Source of the DNA: Rugosimonospora sp040255525
GTDB taxonomy: Bacteria > Actinomycetota > Actinomycetes > Mycobacteriales > Micromonosporaceae
Direction of reading: 5' to 3'
Assembly: GCA_040255525.1 (NCBI GenBank)
Contig: JBDZVD010000008.1
Location: forward strand, 1-64,000
DNA: 64,000 bases
In this document: one piece after another, positions 40,723 to 48,781 of the stretch
Layout: the number at the start of each line of letters is the position of its first letter
How positions within the stretch are numbered: the first letter of the stretch is position 1
Made by a program: the position numbers and the translations under genes
Notes under the pieces: generated by a model
What the model was told of the DNA's origin: nothing
The model's database searches: none
What the model saw: only the letters and a program-made list of their open reading frames with translations

Positions 40723-42695
40723 TGGCGGGTAACCGGTTCCGGTACGGGGCATGGCAGGGTGGCCCCGATCCGCTGGCGCCGCCGTACGACGTCCGGGCCG
40801 CGGTCGACCAGGTCGGCGCCGAGGTACTGGCCGGCGGGAGCCTGCGCGAGGCACTGCGCGACCTGCTGCGGAGCGGCCCGCGCGCCGGCCGGGGCCTGGA
40901 CGACCTTGCCGCCCGTGCCCGGCGCATGCGCCGTGAGGCGATGCGACGGGGCAACCTGGACGGCGCGGTCACCCGGGCGCAGGCACTGCTCGACCAGGCA
41001 CTCGCGGCGGAGCGCGACGCGCTGGCCGGCCGCGAGGACGACGCGGCCCGGTTCGCCGAGGCAGTCCTGGACAACCTGCCCCGGTCGACGGCGCAGGCGG
41101 TGCAGGAGCTGTCCGGGTACGAGTGGGCCAGCGACGAGGCCCGCCAGCTGTACCAGCAGATCCTCCAGGGTCTGCGTAACGACGTGCTCCAGCAGCGGTT
41201 CACCGGCCTGCGTGACGCGCTGCGCGGGGCGGATCCGGCCGCGAACGCCGCGGCCAATCAGCAGCTCAAACAGATGCTGGGCGACCTGAACCGGCTGCTG
41301 GACCGGCACGCCCGGGGGGAGGACACGGCGGATGCGTTCGCCGAGTTCATGCGCCAGCACGGCGAGTTCTTCCCGGAACGGCCGGGCAGCGTCGACGAAC
41401 TGGTGGAGTCGCTGGCCCGGCGGGCCGCCGAGGGCGAGCGGCTGATGCGTTCGCTGTCCCCGCAGCAGCGCGAGGAGCTGGCCGGTCTGATGTCCCGGGC
41501 GCTCGGCGACGCCGACCTGGCCGGCGAGATGGCCGCCCTCGACGCCCACCTGCGTACCCTGCGCCCGGACCTGCCGTGGGGCCGCCGGTCCCAGGTACGC
41601 GGCGAGCGGGGACTCGGATACGGCGAGGCGACCGAGGTGCTGGGCGAGATCTCGGATCTCGACGACCTCATCGACCAGCTCGGGCAGGAGCACCCCGGCG
41701 CGACGCTCGACGACGTCGACGTGGAGGCGGTGGAGCGGCTGCTCGGCCGCGACGCCGGCGCGGACGTGCGCCGGCTGCGGGAACTGGAACGCCAGCTGCG
41801 CCAGCAGGGCTGGGTCACCCGGAACGCCGAGGGGCTGACGTTGAGCCCGAAGGCGTTGCGCCGGCTCGGCGGTACCGCGCTGCGGGAGGTCTTCGCCGAC
41901 CTGGACCGCGGGCCACGCGGCCAGCACGACCTGCGGGCCGCAGGGGCGGCCGGTGAGCTGACCGGCGCGTCGCGCCGCTGGGAGTACGGCGACGAGCAGC
42001 AGATCGACGTGGTGCGCACGATCGGCAACGCCGTCCGGCGAGTCTCCTCGTCCGGGGGCGGTGGCACGCCGGTCCTCCTCGAAGTGGAGGATTTCGAGGT
42101 CGCGGAGACCGAGAGCCGCTCATCGGCGGCGGTCGCGCTGTGTGTCGACCTGTCCTTCTCGATGATCTCCGAGGGGCGGTGGGGGCCGATGAAGCAGACC
42201 GCGCTGGCGCTCTCGCACCTCATCGCGACCAGGTTCCCGCAGGACGCGTTGCAGATCATCGGCTTCGGCCGGTACGCCCAGCAGCTGTCCCAGCAGGAGT
42301 TGGCCGCGGTCGAGCCGGACATGGTGCAGGGCACGAACCTCCAGCACGCGCTGCGCCTGGCCGGCCGGCACCTGCGCCGGCACTCGGACGGCGAGCCGGT
42401 CGTCCTGGTCGTCACGGACGGCGAGCCGACCGCGCACCTGCTCGACGACGGGGACGCGGTGTTCGCCTGGCCGCCGGCCCGGGAGACGGTGGTGGCCACG
42501 GTTCGCGAGGTGGACACGCTGACCCGGTACGGCGCGACGCTGAACCTGTTCATGCTCGGCGAGGACGAGGGGCTGCGCCGGTTCGTGGACGCGGTCGCAC
42601 GGCGCAGCGGCGGCCGGGTGTTCACGCCGGACGCGGCGGACCTCGGCCGGTACGTCGTGTCGAACTACATCCGCGCCCGGCGGCGCGGGCGCTGA
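40722..42695 (+). CDS. VWA domain protein, partner of the AAA+ ATPase
   Basis: A 657-residue protein. The first about 450 residues are helical and charged (EALLGRDAGADVRRLREL-like segments; heptad-like DRHARGEDTADAFAEFMRQH). The C-terminal von Willebrand A domain (about 470-655) has the MIDAS D476-L-S-F-S480, Asp in TDGEPT and VVLVVTDGEPTAHLLDDGD. It would bind Mg2+ and a target protein while the AAA+ partner hydrolyses ATP. Translational coupling with the ATPase supports a complex. This pair is conserved in actinomycetes but unassigned. Confidence 0.85.
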   Translation: MAGNRFRYGAWQGGPDPLAPPYDVRAAVDQVGAEVLAGGSLREALRDLLRSGPRAGRGLDDLAARARRMRREAMRRGNLDGAVTRAQALLDQALAAERDALAGREDDAARFAEAVLDNLPRSTAQAVQELSGYEWASDEARQLYQQILQGLRNDVLQQRFTGLRDALRGADPAANAAANQQLKQMLGDLNRLLDRHARGEDTADAFAEFMRQHGEFFPERPGSVDELVESLARRAAEGERLMRSLSPQQREELAGLMSRALGDADLAGEMAALDAHLRTLRPDLPWGRRSQVRGERGLGYGEATEVLGEISDLDDLIDQLGQEHPGATLDDVDVEAVERLLGRDAGADVRRLRELERQLRQQGWVTRNAEGLTLSPKALRRLGGTALREVFADLDRGPRGQHDLRAAGAAGELTGASRRWEYGDEQQIDVVRTIGNAVRRVSSSGGGGTPVLLEVEDFEVAETESRSSAAVALCVDLSFSMISEGRWGPMKQTALALSHLIATRFPQDALQIIGFGRYAQQLSQQELAAVEPDMVQGTNLQHALRLAGRHLRRHSDGEPVVLVVTDGEPTAHLLDDGDAVFAWPPARETVVATVREVDTLTRYGATLNLFMLGEDEGLRRFVDAVARRSGGRVFTPDAADLGRYVVSNYIRARRRGR

Positions 42696-42714
42696 CCGCC
42701 GGTTGCCCGGCACA

Positions 42715-42746
42715 GACGGTGGTGCGCTTCCCGGCGCACCGCCGTC
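42715..42746. terminator. Hairpin between the VWA and GNAT genes
   Basis: GACGGTGGTGCGC pairs with GCGCACCGCCGTC (13 bp, one G-T pair, 6-nt loop). It lies between convergent genes; its right end reaches the GNAT stop codon. Confidence 0.75.
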
Positions 42747-43311
42747 ACGCCTGCCGGTGCCGCCACTCGCGCACGTCCAGCGCGTACTCGACCTCGCCCA
42801 GTTCGGTACCGGGGAGCGGATCGTCCCACGTCTCGTGGAACGTGCGCACGTACGCCAGGCCGGCCTTCTCCATCACCCGGCGGGACGCGCGGTTCACCGC
42901 CATCGTCTGGGCGAACACCCGGGTCAGGCCGAGCTCGGTGAACCCCTTGCGGAGCAACGCGGTGGAGCCCTCGGTGCCGTACCCGACGCCCCACGCCGAC
43001 CGGCGCAGCCGGTAGCCCAGTTCGGCCTCGTCCGGCCGGTCCGCACCGGCCGGCGTGAGCGCGAACCAGCCGAGGAACTGCCCGTCCGCCCGGCTCTGCG
43101 CGGCCCAGCACCCGGGACCGCCGCCGTACCGCGGGTAGCCGCGCATGAGCTTGGGCAGGATCGTGTCGCGCAGCTCGTCCCGGGGTACCGGCCTGCCGCC
43201 GTTGAGGTAGCGCATCACGTCGGCGTCGTTGTACAGCTCGACGAGGTCGACGAGGTCGGCTCCGGTGAACTCGCGCAGGGCCAGCCGCGGCGTGGTGAGG
43301 AACTCTGCCAC
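42745..43311 (-). CDS. GNAT family N-acetyltransferase (RimJ/RimL-like)
   Basis: A 188-residue acetyltransferase. The N-terminal TTPRLALREFTGADLVDLVE and the acetyl-CoA region ELGYRLRRSAWGVGYGTEGS (Q/RxxGxG/A type), RVFAQTMAVNRASRRVMEKA and GLAYVRTFHETW fit the Acetyltransf_3 group, which acetylates ribosomal proteins, tRNA-linked targets or small amines. The target is unknown. The start is GTG. A palindromic repeat (copy 5) lies 55 bp upstream of it. Confidence 0.88.
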   Translation of the reverse strand: MAEFLTTPRLALREFTGADLVDLVELYNDADVMRYLNGGRPVPRDELRDTILPKLMRGYPRYGGGPGCWAAQSRADGQFLGWFALTPAGADRPDEAELGYRLRRSAWGVGYGTEGSTALLRKGFTELGLTRVFAQTMAVNRASRRVMEKAGLAYVRTFHETWDDPLPGTELGEVEYALDVREWRHRQA

Positions 43312-43365
43312 GGGTTCATTGTGCCGGCACCCGCGTTTGGCCCCTGGCCGGCGGGGTAAGCGGCG

Positions 43366-43411
43366 CTGGTCTGGGTCGTCGCGCGGCAGACGCGCCGAGC
43401 CAGGCCGGTCG
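43366..43411 (-). repeat. Palindromic intergenic repeat, copy 5 (inverted)
   Basis: Read on the minus strand it begins CGACCGGCCTGGCTCGGCGC and ends CGACGACCCAGACCAG, nearly identical to copy 1 at 12354-12404. It lies between divergent GNAT and DUF2267 genes, 27 bp before the latter's start. Confidence 0.88.
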
Positions 43412-43437
43412 GGAATCGTGGTCTGAAGGGATGCCAG

Positions 43438-43815
43438 GTGGACTACGACGAGTTCATTCAGGGTGTCGCGGGACGGCTCGGGGCCTCACGCGACGAGGCC
43501 ACCGCGCTCAGCCTGGCGACCCTGGTGACGCTGTCCGAACGGATCAGCGGGGGCGAGGTCAGGGATCTGGCCGCGCAGCTGCCCGAGCGGTTACGGGGCT
43601 GGCTGCTGCCGACCGAAGAGAACGCGGAACACTTCGGGTTGGCGGAGTTCCTGCGGCGGATCGAGACACACGCCGCGGTGAACGCCGAACGGGCACAGGA
43701 GGGCGCCCGGGCGGTCCTCGCCACGCTGCGCGAAGCGGTGACCGGTAAGGACTTCGCCGACACGCTGACCCAGCTGCCCAAGGAGTTCTGGGCGGTGGTC
43801 GAGCCGACGCCCTGA
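43438..43815 (+). CDS. DUF2267 family protein
   Basis: A 125-residue helical protein matching DUF2267: VDYDEFIQGVAGRLGASRDE, TLVTLSERISGGEVRDLAAQ, LPERLRGWLLPTEENAEHFG, and the C-terminal half with a second repeat ending QLPKEFWAVVEP. Function unknown. The GTG start has AAGGGA 8 bases upstream. It is followed by the DUF4349 gene after 120 bp. Confidence 0.9.
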   Translation: MDYDEFIQGVAGRLGASRDEATALSLATLVTLSERISGGEVRDLAAQLPERLRGWLLPTEENAEHFGLAEFLRRIETHAAVNAERAQEGARAVLATLREAVTGKDFADTLTQLPKEFWAVVEPTP

Positions 43816-43936
43816 GCGGCACGGCCGGCAGCCAGGCGCGGAAGGTCGCGGGCGGCGTAGCCGTTCGTCAATCCAATCGTGACGACTCCGTGGCCGGGGC
43901 CCGGAACCGCAGCCGGTGACCGGGCGTCGGACGGGT

Positions 43937-44908
43937 ATGAGACCGCACACTCGCCGGTGGCGCACGGCCACCGTACTCATCACCATCGGGCTGGCGCTGG
44001 CCGCCGGCCCAGCCGCGTGCTCCGCGCAGTCCGGGAGTTCGGCGCAGTCGTCCCCGCCCCGCGACATGGCCGCCGGCGCGGCGCCCGCCCAGGCTCAGGA
44101 CGGCGGCGGCAAGGCGGACGCGAAGGTGGCGGCCGGCGGCAACGCGCAGGCCGTCGTCCCGGCTGGCAAGCTCGGTTCGCCGCAGACTCTGGCCCGCGAC
44201 ATCATCTACACCGGTTCGATCACGGTACGGGTGAAGGATGTCGACGCCGCCGCCAGCCAGTTGGAAGGCCTGGCGGCCGGGGCCGGTGGCTTCGTCGGCG
44301 GCGACACCCGCAACATGGACGCGGGCCAGTCCACCGCGACCCTGGTGCTGCGGATCCCGGCAGAGAAGTTCGGCGGCGTCCTGGACGCGATCGGCGAGCA
44401 GCTCGGTGGCCGGGAATTGTCCCGAAAGGTGTCCACAGAGGACGTCACCGACAAGGCGATCGACCTGGACGCCCGGATCGCCAGCCAGCGGGCCAGCGTG
44501 GACAGGGTGCGGGCGCTGCTGGCGAAGGCGCAGTCGCTGACCGACATCACCACCATCGAGAGCCAGCTCACCCAGCGCGAGGCCGACCTGGAGTCGATGC
44601 AGGCGGAAAAGCGGAACCTGGACGAGCTGACCGCGCTGTCCACCGTCACGGTGTCGCTGCTGGGTCCCGAGGCGGTGGTGGCGAAGCCGAAGCCCGAGCC
44701 GGCGACCGGGTTCTGGCCAGGGTTGACGCACGGCTGGCACGCCTTCCTCGGCGCGCTCCAGGTGCTGCTGCTGGTCGTCGGCGCGGTGCTGCCGTTCGCC
44801 GTGGTCATCGGGGCGGCGGTACTCGCGGTGCTGTGGCTGCGCCGTCGCCGGCGCTCAGCCAGCCCGGCGGTACCTCCGGGACCGGCGCCGGACACACCGG
44901 CGGTGTGA
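43937..44908 (+). CDS. DUF4349 lipoprotein
   Basis: A 323-residue protein. The N-terminal signal MRPHTRRWRTATVLITIGLA ends in a lipobox-like LAAGPAACSAQ (Cys about residue 28), followed by a Gly/Ala/Gln-rich linker. The DUF4349 domain (about 85-250) contains IIYTGSITVRVKDVDAAASQ, GFVGGDTRN, LRIPAEKFGGVLDAIGEQLG and a coiled-coil (AIDLDARIASQRASVDRVRA). One C-terminal membrane helix (about 275-305) and a basic Pro-rich tail end it. The protein is thus anchored twice. Function unknown. The ATG is preferred over an upstream GTG at 43916. Confidence 0.85.
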   Translation: MRPHTRRWRTATVLITIGLALAAGPAACSAQSGSSAQSSPPRDMAAGAAPAQAQDGGGKADAKVAAGGNAQAVVPAGKLGSPQTLARDIIYTGSITVRVKDVDAAASQLEGLAAGAGGFVGGDTRNMDAGQSTATLVLRIPAEKFGGVLDAIGEQLGGRELSRKVSTEDVTDKAIDLDARIASQRASVDRVRALLAKAQSLTDITTIESQLTQREADLESMQAEKRNLDELTALSTVTVSLLGPEAVVAKPKPEPATGFWPGLTHGWHAFLGALQVLLLVVGAVLPFAVVIGAAVLAVLWLRRRRRSASPAVPPGPAPDTPAV

Positions 44909-44915
44909 TCGGCAT

Positions 44916-46009
44916 TCACCAGCCCGGGGCGGGCCGGGCGACCCAGACGTCGACCTTCCCGCCGTAGTCGGCACACGCCAGGTAGAGCCGGTCGGTACGG
45001 TCGGCGGCGCAGGCGTCCGGCACGGCGTCGGGCAGGAACCCGACCGGCCGTACCGCCGTACCGTCCCGGTTGAGCGCGCCGGCCCAGACGCCGAGAGGCC
45101 CGCGCCGGACCGTGGTGAGCAGAGCCGGCCGCCCGGGTGTCACCGGCTCGGCGGGCGACCAGGCGCTCAGGTCCAGCCGGAGAGCGCCGGTCTCCGGCAC
45201 CAGGAACACGGTGCCGCCACCCTGCGGGTACCGCCGGCGCGGCACGCTGGCCGCCTGGATGAAACCGGGCTGCGGTACGACGTCGTCTCCAGCCGGCCGG
45301 ACACGAGGAGGCGCCCGGTGTCCTCGTCGAGGATCTGTGCCGTACCGTCCGGCGCCTGGAGCACCAGGCGGCGGGAGGCGAGGACATCCGCGCGGGTACC
45401 GGCGGGGAGCGGGCGCGACCAGACCGCCGCGCCGGATCGCATGTCGAGCAGGCGCAGCTGCCTGGGGCCACCGGACAGGTCGGCCAGCACCAGCGCGCGC
45501 GAGCCGATGGTGTCCGGGCGCTCGTACAGCTCGGCGTCGGGCAGCCGCCACAGGACCCGACCGGTCGCCGCGTCCAGGGCGGTGAGCTGCTGGGGCTGTT
45601 GTTGGGGTCTCGTGCCCTCGGTCAGCATGACGCCGACCGGCGCGGTGACCGGGAACGCGTGCACCTGGGCGGGAAAGCGGGCCTGCCAGAGGCGCCGGCC
45701 GTCCGGCAGGCGGTAGGCGTCGATGCTGCTGCGCCCCGCCGGAATCGTCGAGCGCACCAGGAAAAGCCGGTTGCCGGACAGCGAGTAGGAGTCGCCGGAG
45801 GTGGCCGGTACCGAGTCGACCAGCCGGAACGCCGGCTCGGGCGCGGCCGACCCGGCGGCGACACCCACCATCAGCAGGCAGACCACCAGCCCGACCAACA
45901 GCCTGGTGCCGCGCCGGACCTGCCCCCGAGCCGGCGCGGGTTTCGCGCGGCTCCCAGTCAGCGCCCAGATCGATGACCAATCCGACCTCCCGCCACACCC
46001 GCGATCCAC
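44916..46009 (-). pseudogene. Frameshifted PQQ-like beta-propeller membrane protein
   Basis: One gene in two or three frames. The body, in the frame from 46009, has a membrane helix (RLLVGLVVCLLMVGVAAGSA) and propeller blades (GDSYSLSGNRLFLVRS; TALDAATGRVLWRLPDAELY; LRLLDMRSGAAVWSRPLPAG). After GRLLVSGRLE (about 45285) the homology continues in another frame (VPQPGFIQAASVPRRRYPQG to the stop at 44916), so one base is missing. The N-terminus also fits better in that second frame (VIDLGADWEPRE, start near 45976), implying a compensating one-base insertion near 45950. Either a true pseudogene or draft errors. Confidence 0.75.
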
Positions 46010-46114
46010 GATAGAGGTGGGCGGCTCGTGGCGGGTTCCCCGACGGCTTCCGGCGCGGGCGACGGCGGCGCCGGCGCGGTCGCCGACCGCCGGGCCCGGT
46101 GGATCGGGTGCGGA

Positions 46115-47050
46115 TCAGGCGGCCGTCCAGGGCCGCAGTTTCTCCGGGTTGAGCACGCTCCAGATGTGCCTGATCCGGTCGCCGGCGATGTCGAAGGCCA
46201 CCACCGCCACGGTGACACCGTCCCGCTGCGAGACCAGGCCGGGCTGGCCGTTGACAGTCCGCTCCAGGAGCCTCATGCCGGGTGAACGATCGGCGAGATC
46301 GACGCAGGCCCGCGCGATCTGCTCGCCGCCCCGGACCGGCTGGGTGACTGCGGAGACCAGTCCGCCGCCGTCGGCGGTCGCCGTCGCGTCGGGGTCGAGC
46401 AGGCCGATGAGCGCGCCGATGTCCCTGGCCTCCCAGGCCCGCTTGAAATCCCGGACGATGTCGGCCTGCCGGGCCGTCGGGGGCGCGGGGGCCCGGCAGG
46501 CGCGGATGCGGCGGCGGGCCGAGGACGCCAACTGGCGGCACGCCGCCGGGCTGCGGCCGACGATCTCGGCTACCTCGGCGAAGGGGTAGCGGAAGACATC
46601 GTGCAGGACGAACGCGACGCGCTCGGCTGGGGTCATCGATTCGAGTACGACCAGAAACGCCATGTTCACCGACTCGTCGAGGGTGACCCGGTCGGCCGGG
46701 TCCATGCCGGTGCCGCCGGAGCGCCCGGCGTTCCACTCCGCCCGTTCGGGCAGCGGTTCGGGGATCCATTCGCCCACGTAGGTCTCCCGCCGGACCCGGG
46801 CCGAGCTGAGCAGGTTCAGGCAGATGCGGCTGGCGACCGTGGTCAGCCAGGCGCCCGGGGACACGATGGCGTCCCGCTCCTGGCCGGACAGGGCGTACCA
46901 GCGGGCGTACGCCTCCTGGACGGCGTCCTCGGCGTCGGCCATGGAGCCGAGGAGCCGGTAGGCGAGGTTCGTCAACTGCCGCCGCTCGCCCATGATGACG
47001 CTCAGCGCCGGATCGGGCCGGTCGTGTCCCGGCCCGGACTCGGTCGTCAT
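46115..47050 (-). CDS. sigJ: ECF sigma factor SigJ-like (with SnoaL-like C-terminus)
   Basis: A 311-residue extracytoplasmic-function sigma factor of the ECF41/SigJ type. Region 2 reads ERRQLTNLAYRLLGSMADAE DAVQEAYARW, with GAWLTTVASRICLNLL; region 4 is ESMTPAERVAFVLHDVFRYP, FAEVAEIVGRSPAACRQLAS SARRRI. The C-terminal about 110 residues form the SnoaL-like domain (FKRAWEARDIGALIGLLDPD, GERIRHIWSVLNPEKL) that replaces an anti-sigma factor in this group. I use the ATG of MTTESGPGHD; GTG at 47074 is an alternative. It is divergent from a LUD-domain gene across a palindrome. Confidence 0.87.
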   Translation of the reverse strand: MTTESGPGHDRPDPALSVIMGERRQLTNLAYRLLGSMADAEDAVQEAYARWYALSGQERDAIVSPGAWLTTVASRICLNLLSSARVRRETYVGEWIPEPLPERAEWNAGRSGGTGMDPADRVTLDESVNMAFLVVLESMTPAERVAFVLHDVFRYPFAEVAEIVGRSPAACRQLASSARRRIRACRAPAPPTARQADIVRDFKRAWEARDIGALIGLLDPDATATADGGGLVSAVTQPVRGGEQIARACVDLADRSPGMRLLERTVNGQPGLVSQRDGVTVAVVAFDIAGDRIRHIWSVLNPEKLRPWTAA

Positions 47051-47099
47051 GGTGTCGTCGATCCCCTCACTCACCACCTCGACAAGGAAGCGCACCCGA

Positions 47100-47126
47100 G
47101 TGTGAGGTGGGTGTGCCGCCTCACAC
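47100..47126. promoter_or_regulatory. Inverted repeat between sigJ and the LUD gene
   Basis: GTGTGAGG at 47100-47107 and its exact reverse complement CCTCACAC at 47119-47126, 11 bp apart. Placed 50 bp upstream of the sigJ ATG and 72 bp upstream of the LUD start. Candidate operator for a divergent promoter. Confidence 0.65.
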
Positions 47127-47197
47127 TCCGCCGCCGTGTCTTGTCGAACTGATCGGACCAACCCATCATCCAGCAAGCAGAAGGCGTCAGAGACACG

Positions 47198-47827
47198 ATG
47201 ACTACCTCGGTTCCGGCAGTACAGTTCACCGCCCCGGCATCCGCCGAGCGCCTGGAGCGGGTCGCCGCCGCGTTGGCGGCAAACAATTTCGCCGTCGAAA
47301 TCCTCGACGACTCCGCCGCCGCGCGGGCCCGCGTCACCGATCTCATTCCGGAGGGTGCCAGCGTGCTGACCGGGGCGAGCGAGACTCTCCGCCTGTCCGG
47401 AATCGAGGAGGACATCAACGGCAGCGGGCGGTACGAGGCCGTCCGGCCGCGCGTCCTGGCCATGGACCGCGCGACCCAGATGGACGAGATCCGCAGGATG
47501 CTCGCCACCCCGGACGTCAGCGTGGGCAGTGTCGCCGCGGTCACCGAAACCGGCTCCCTCGTGGTCGCCTCGGGCAGCGGAAGCCAGCTACCCGGCTACG
47601 CCGGTGGTTCCGCCCGCGCGATCTGGGTGATCGGCGCGCAGAAGGTGGTACCCGACCTGAGCACCGCGCTGCGCCGGGTCGAAGACCACTGCCTTCCGCT
47701 GGAAAGCGACCGCGCCATGCGGGTCTACGGGTATCCCAGCGCTGTCAACCGGCTGCTCGTCCTCAACGCCGAACCCCGCCCCGGGCGCGGCACCGTCCTG
47801 CTGCTCCGCGAGGCCATCGGATTCTGA
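47198..47827 (+). CDS. LUD domain protein (LutC-like)
   Basis: A 209-residue protein of the LUD fold: ASAERLERVAAALAANNFAV EIL, VLTGASETLRLSGIEEDING, VGSVAAVTETGSLVVASGSG SQLPGYAGGSARAIWVIGAQ KVVPDL. The T-E-T-G and the SQLP segments are the family substrate loop. LutC takes part in lactate oxidation with LutA and LutB, but those genes are not adjacent, so the assignment stops at the domain. Divergent from sigJ and probably its target. Confidence 0.85.
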   Translation: MTTSVPAVQFTAPASAERLERVAAALAANNFAVEILDDSAAARARVTDLIPEGASVLTGASETLRLSGIEEDINGSGRYEAVRPRVLAMDRATQMDEIRRMLATPDVSVGSVAAVTETGSLVVASGSGSQLPGYAGGSARAIWVIGAQKVVPDLSTALRRVEDHCLPLESDRAMRVYGYPSAVNRLLVLNAEPRPGRGTVLLLREAIGF

Positions 47828-47925
47828 CGTATGGCGGCCTCAACGCGTCATCGCGCGCTTATTCGCGGCATGCCGCCATCCTCGGCGCGGGTGCGCGGCA
47901 CCGGCAAGCGGTTAGTGTCTGCGGC

Positions 47926-48264
47926 ATGATCTACAAGCTGCTGAGCGCCGGCGAGTGGAGCCGGGCGCGGGCGACCGGCCGGTACGAGGGGTCGGCGGTG
48001 GACCTCCGGGACGGCTTCATCCACTTGTCCGGGCCGGACCAGGTGGTGGAGACGGCGGCGCGGCACTTCGCCGGGCAGACCGGGCTCGCCCTGCTCACCG
48101 TCGACGAGGCTCGGCTGGGTGCGGGGCTGCGCTGGGAGACCTCTCGCAACGGTGCGCTGTTTCCGCACCTGTACGGTCCACTGCCGGTCGACGCCGTGGT
48201 GGCGGTGGCCCCGGTGCCCGAGGACGTGCCCGTCGCCGACGCGGTCGCCGCGCTGCTGCGGTAG
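47926..48264 (+). CDS. DUF952 family protein
   Basis: A 112-residue protein of the DUF952 family: MIYKLLSAGEWSRARATGRY, VDLRDGFIHLSGPDQVVETA ARHFAGQ, LLTVDEARLGAGLRWETSRN GALFPHLYGPLP. The conserved His (FIHLS; FPHLYG) and the D-x-x-R-x-G-F-I-H order point to an ADP-ribosyltransferase-like fold seen in this family, but activity is unproven. Start ATG; no clear RBS. Convergent with the F420-type gene next to it. Confidence 0.87.
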   Translation: MIYKLLSAGEWSRARATGRYEGSAVDLRDGFIHLSGPDQVVETAARHFAGQTGLALLTVDEARLGAGLRWETSRNGALFPHLYGPLPVDAVVAVAPVPEDVPVADAVAALLR

Positions 48265-48272
48265 CCGTCGGG

Positions 48273-48299
48273 GGCTGGCCGGGTTCGCACCGGCCGGCC
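48273..48299. terminator. Hairpin between convergent genes
   Basis: GGCTGGCCGG pairs with CCGGCCGGCC (10 bp, one wobble pair, 7-nt loop) between DUF952 and the nitroreductase-type gene. Confidence 0.7.
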
Positions 48300-48311
48300 C
48301 TCCGGCGGTCC

Positions 48312-48752
48312 TCAGCCCTCGACCGGCTCCGCGACGAAGACCGGGATCTGGCGACTGGTCTTGGCCTGGTACTCCGCGTACGGCGGAAAGGCGGCCACCG
48401 CGCGCTCCCACCAGACGCCCCGCTCCGGGCCGCCGAGCTCGCGCGCGACCATCTTCACCTTGGTCGGTCCGTCCTGCAGCTCGATGCTCGGTTCGGCCCG
48501 CAGGTTGTGATACCAGCGCGGGTGCTCCGGCGCTCCGCCCTGCGAGGCGACCAGCGCGTACCGGCCCTCGTGCTCCACCCGCATCAGCGGTGTCTTGCGG
48601 ATCTTCCCGGTCTTCGCGCCCCGGTTGGTCACGATGACCACCGGCAGGCCGCGCAGGTCGGTTCCCCGGGTGCCGCCGGAGCTCTCGTACTCCTCGACCT
48701 GATCCCGTACCCACTGGTGCGGGCTGGGCGCGTATTCATCTGTCACGGACAT
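48312..48752 (-). CDS. Deazaflavin (F420)-dependent nitroreductase family protein
   Basis: A 146-residue split beta-barrel protein of the DDN/DUF385 group. Motifs: HQWVRDQVEEYESSGG, LPVVIVTNRGAKTGKIRKTP LMRVEHEG, YALVASQGGAPEHPRWYHNL and the closing WWERAVAAFPPYAEYQAKTS RQIPVFV. These residues form the F420H2 site in characterised mycobacterial relatives. Substrate unknown. The start MSVTDEYAP has a weak RBS. It is downstream of the hydroxylase operon on the same strand, about 30 bp after the large-subunit stop. Confidence 0.88.
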   Translation of the reverse strand: MSVTDEYAPSPHQWVRDQVEEYESSGGTRGTDLRGLPVVIVTNRGAKTGKIRKTPLMRVEHEGRYALVASQGGAPEHPRWYHNLRAEPSIELQDGPTKVKMVARELGGPERGVWWERAVAAFPPYAEYQAKTSRQIPVFVAEPVEG

Positions 48753-48781
48753 GATCTCAGTAAACCCCCTGAACGCTCGGG

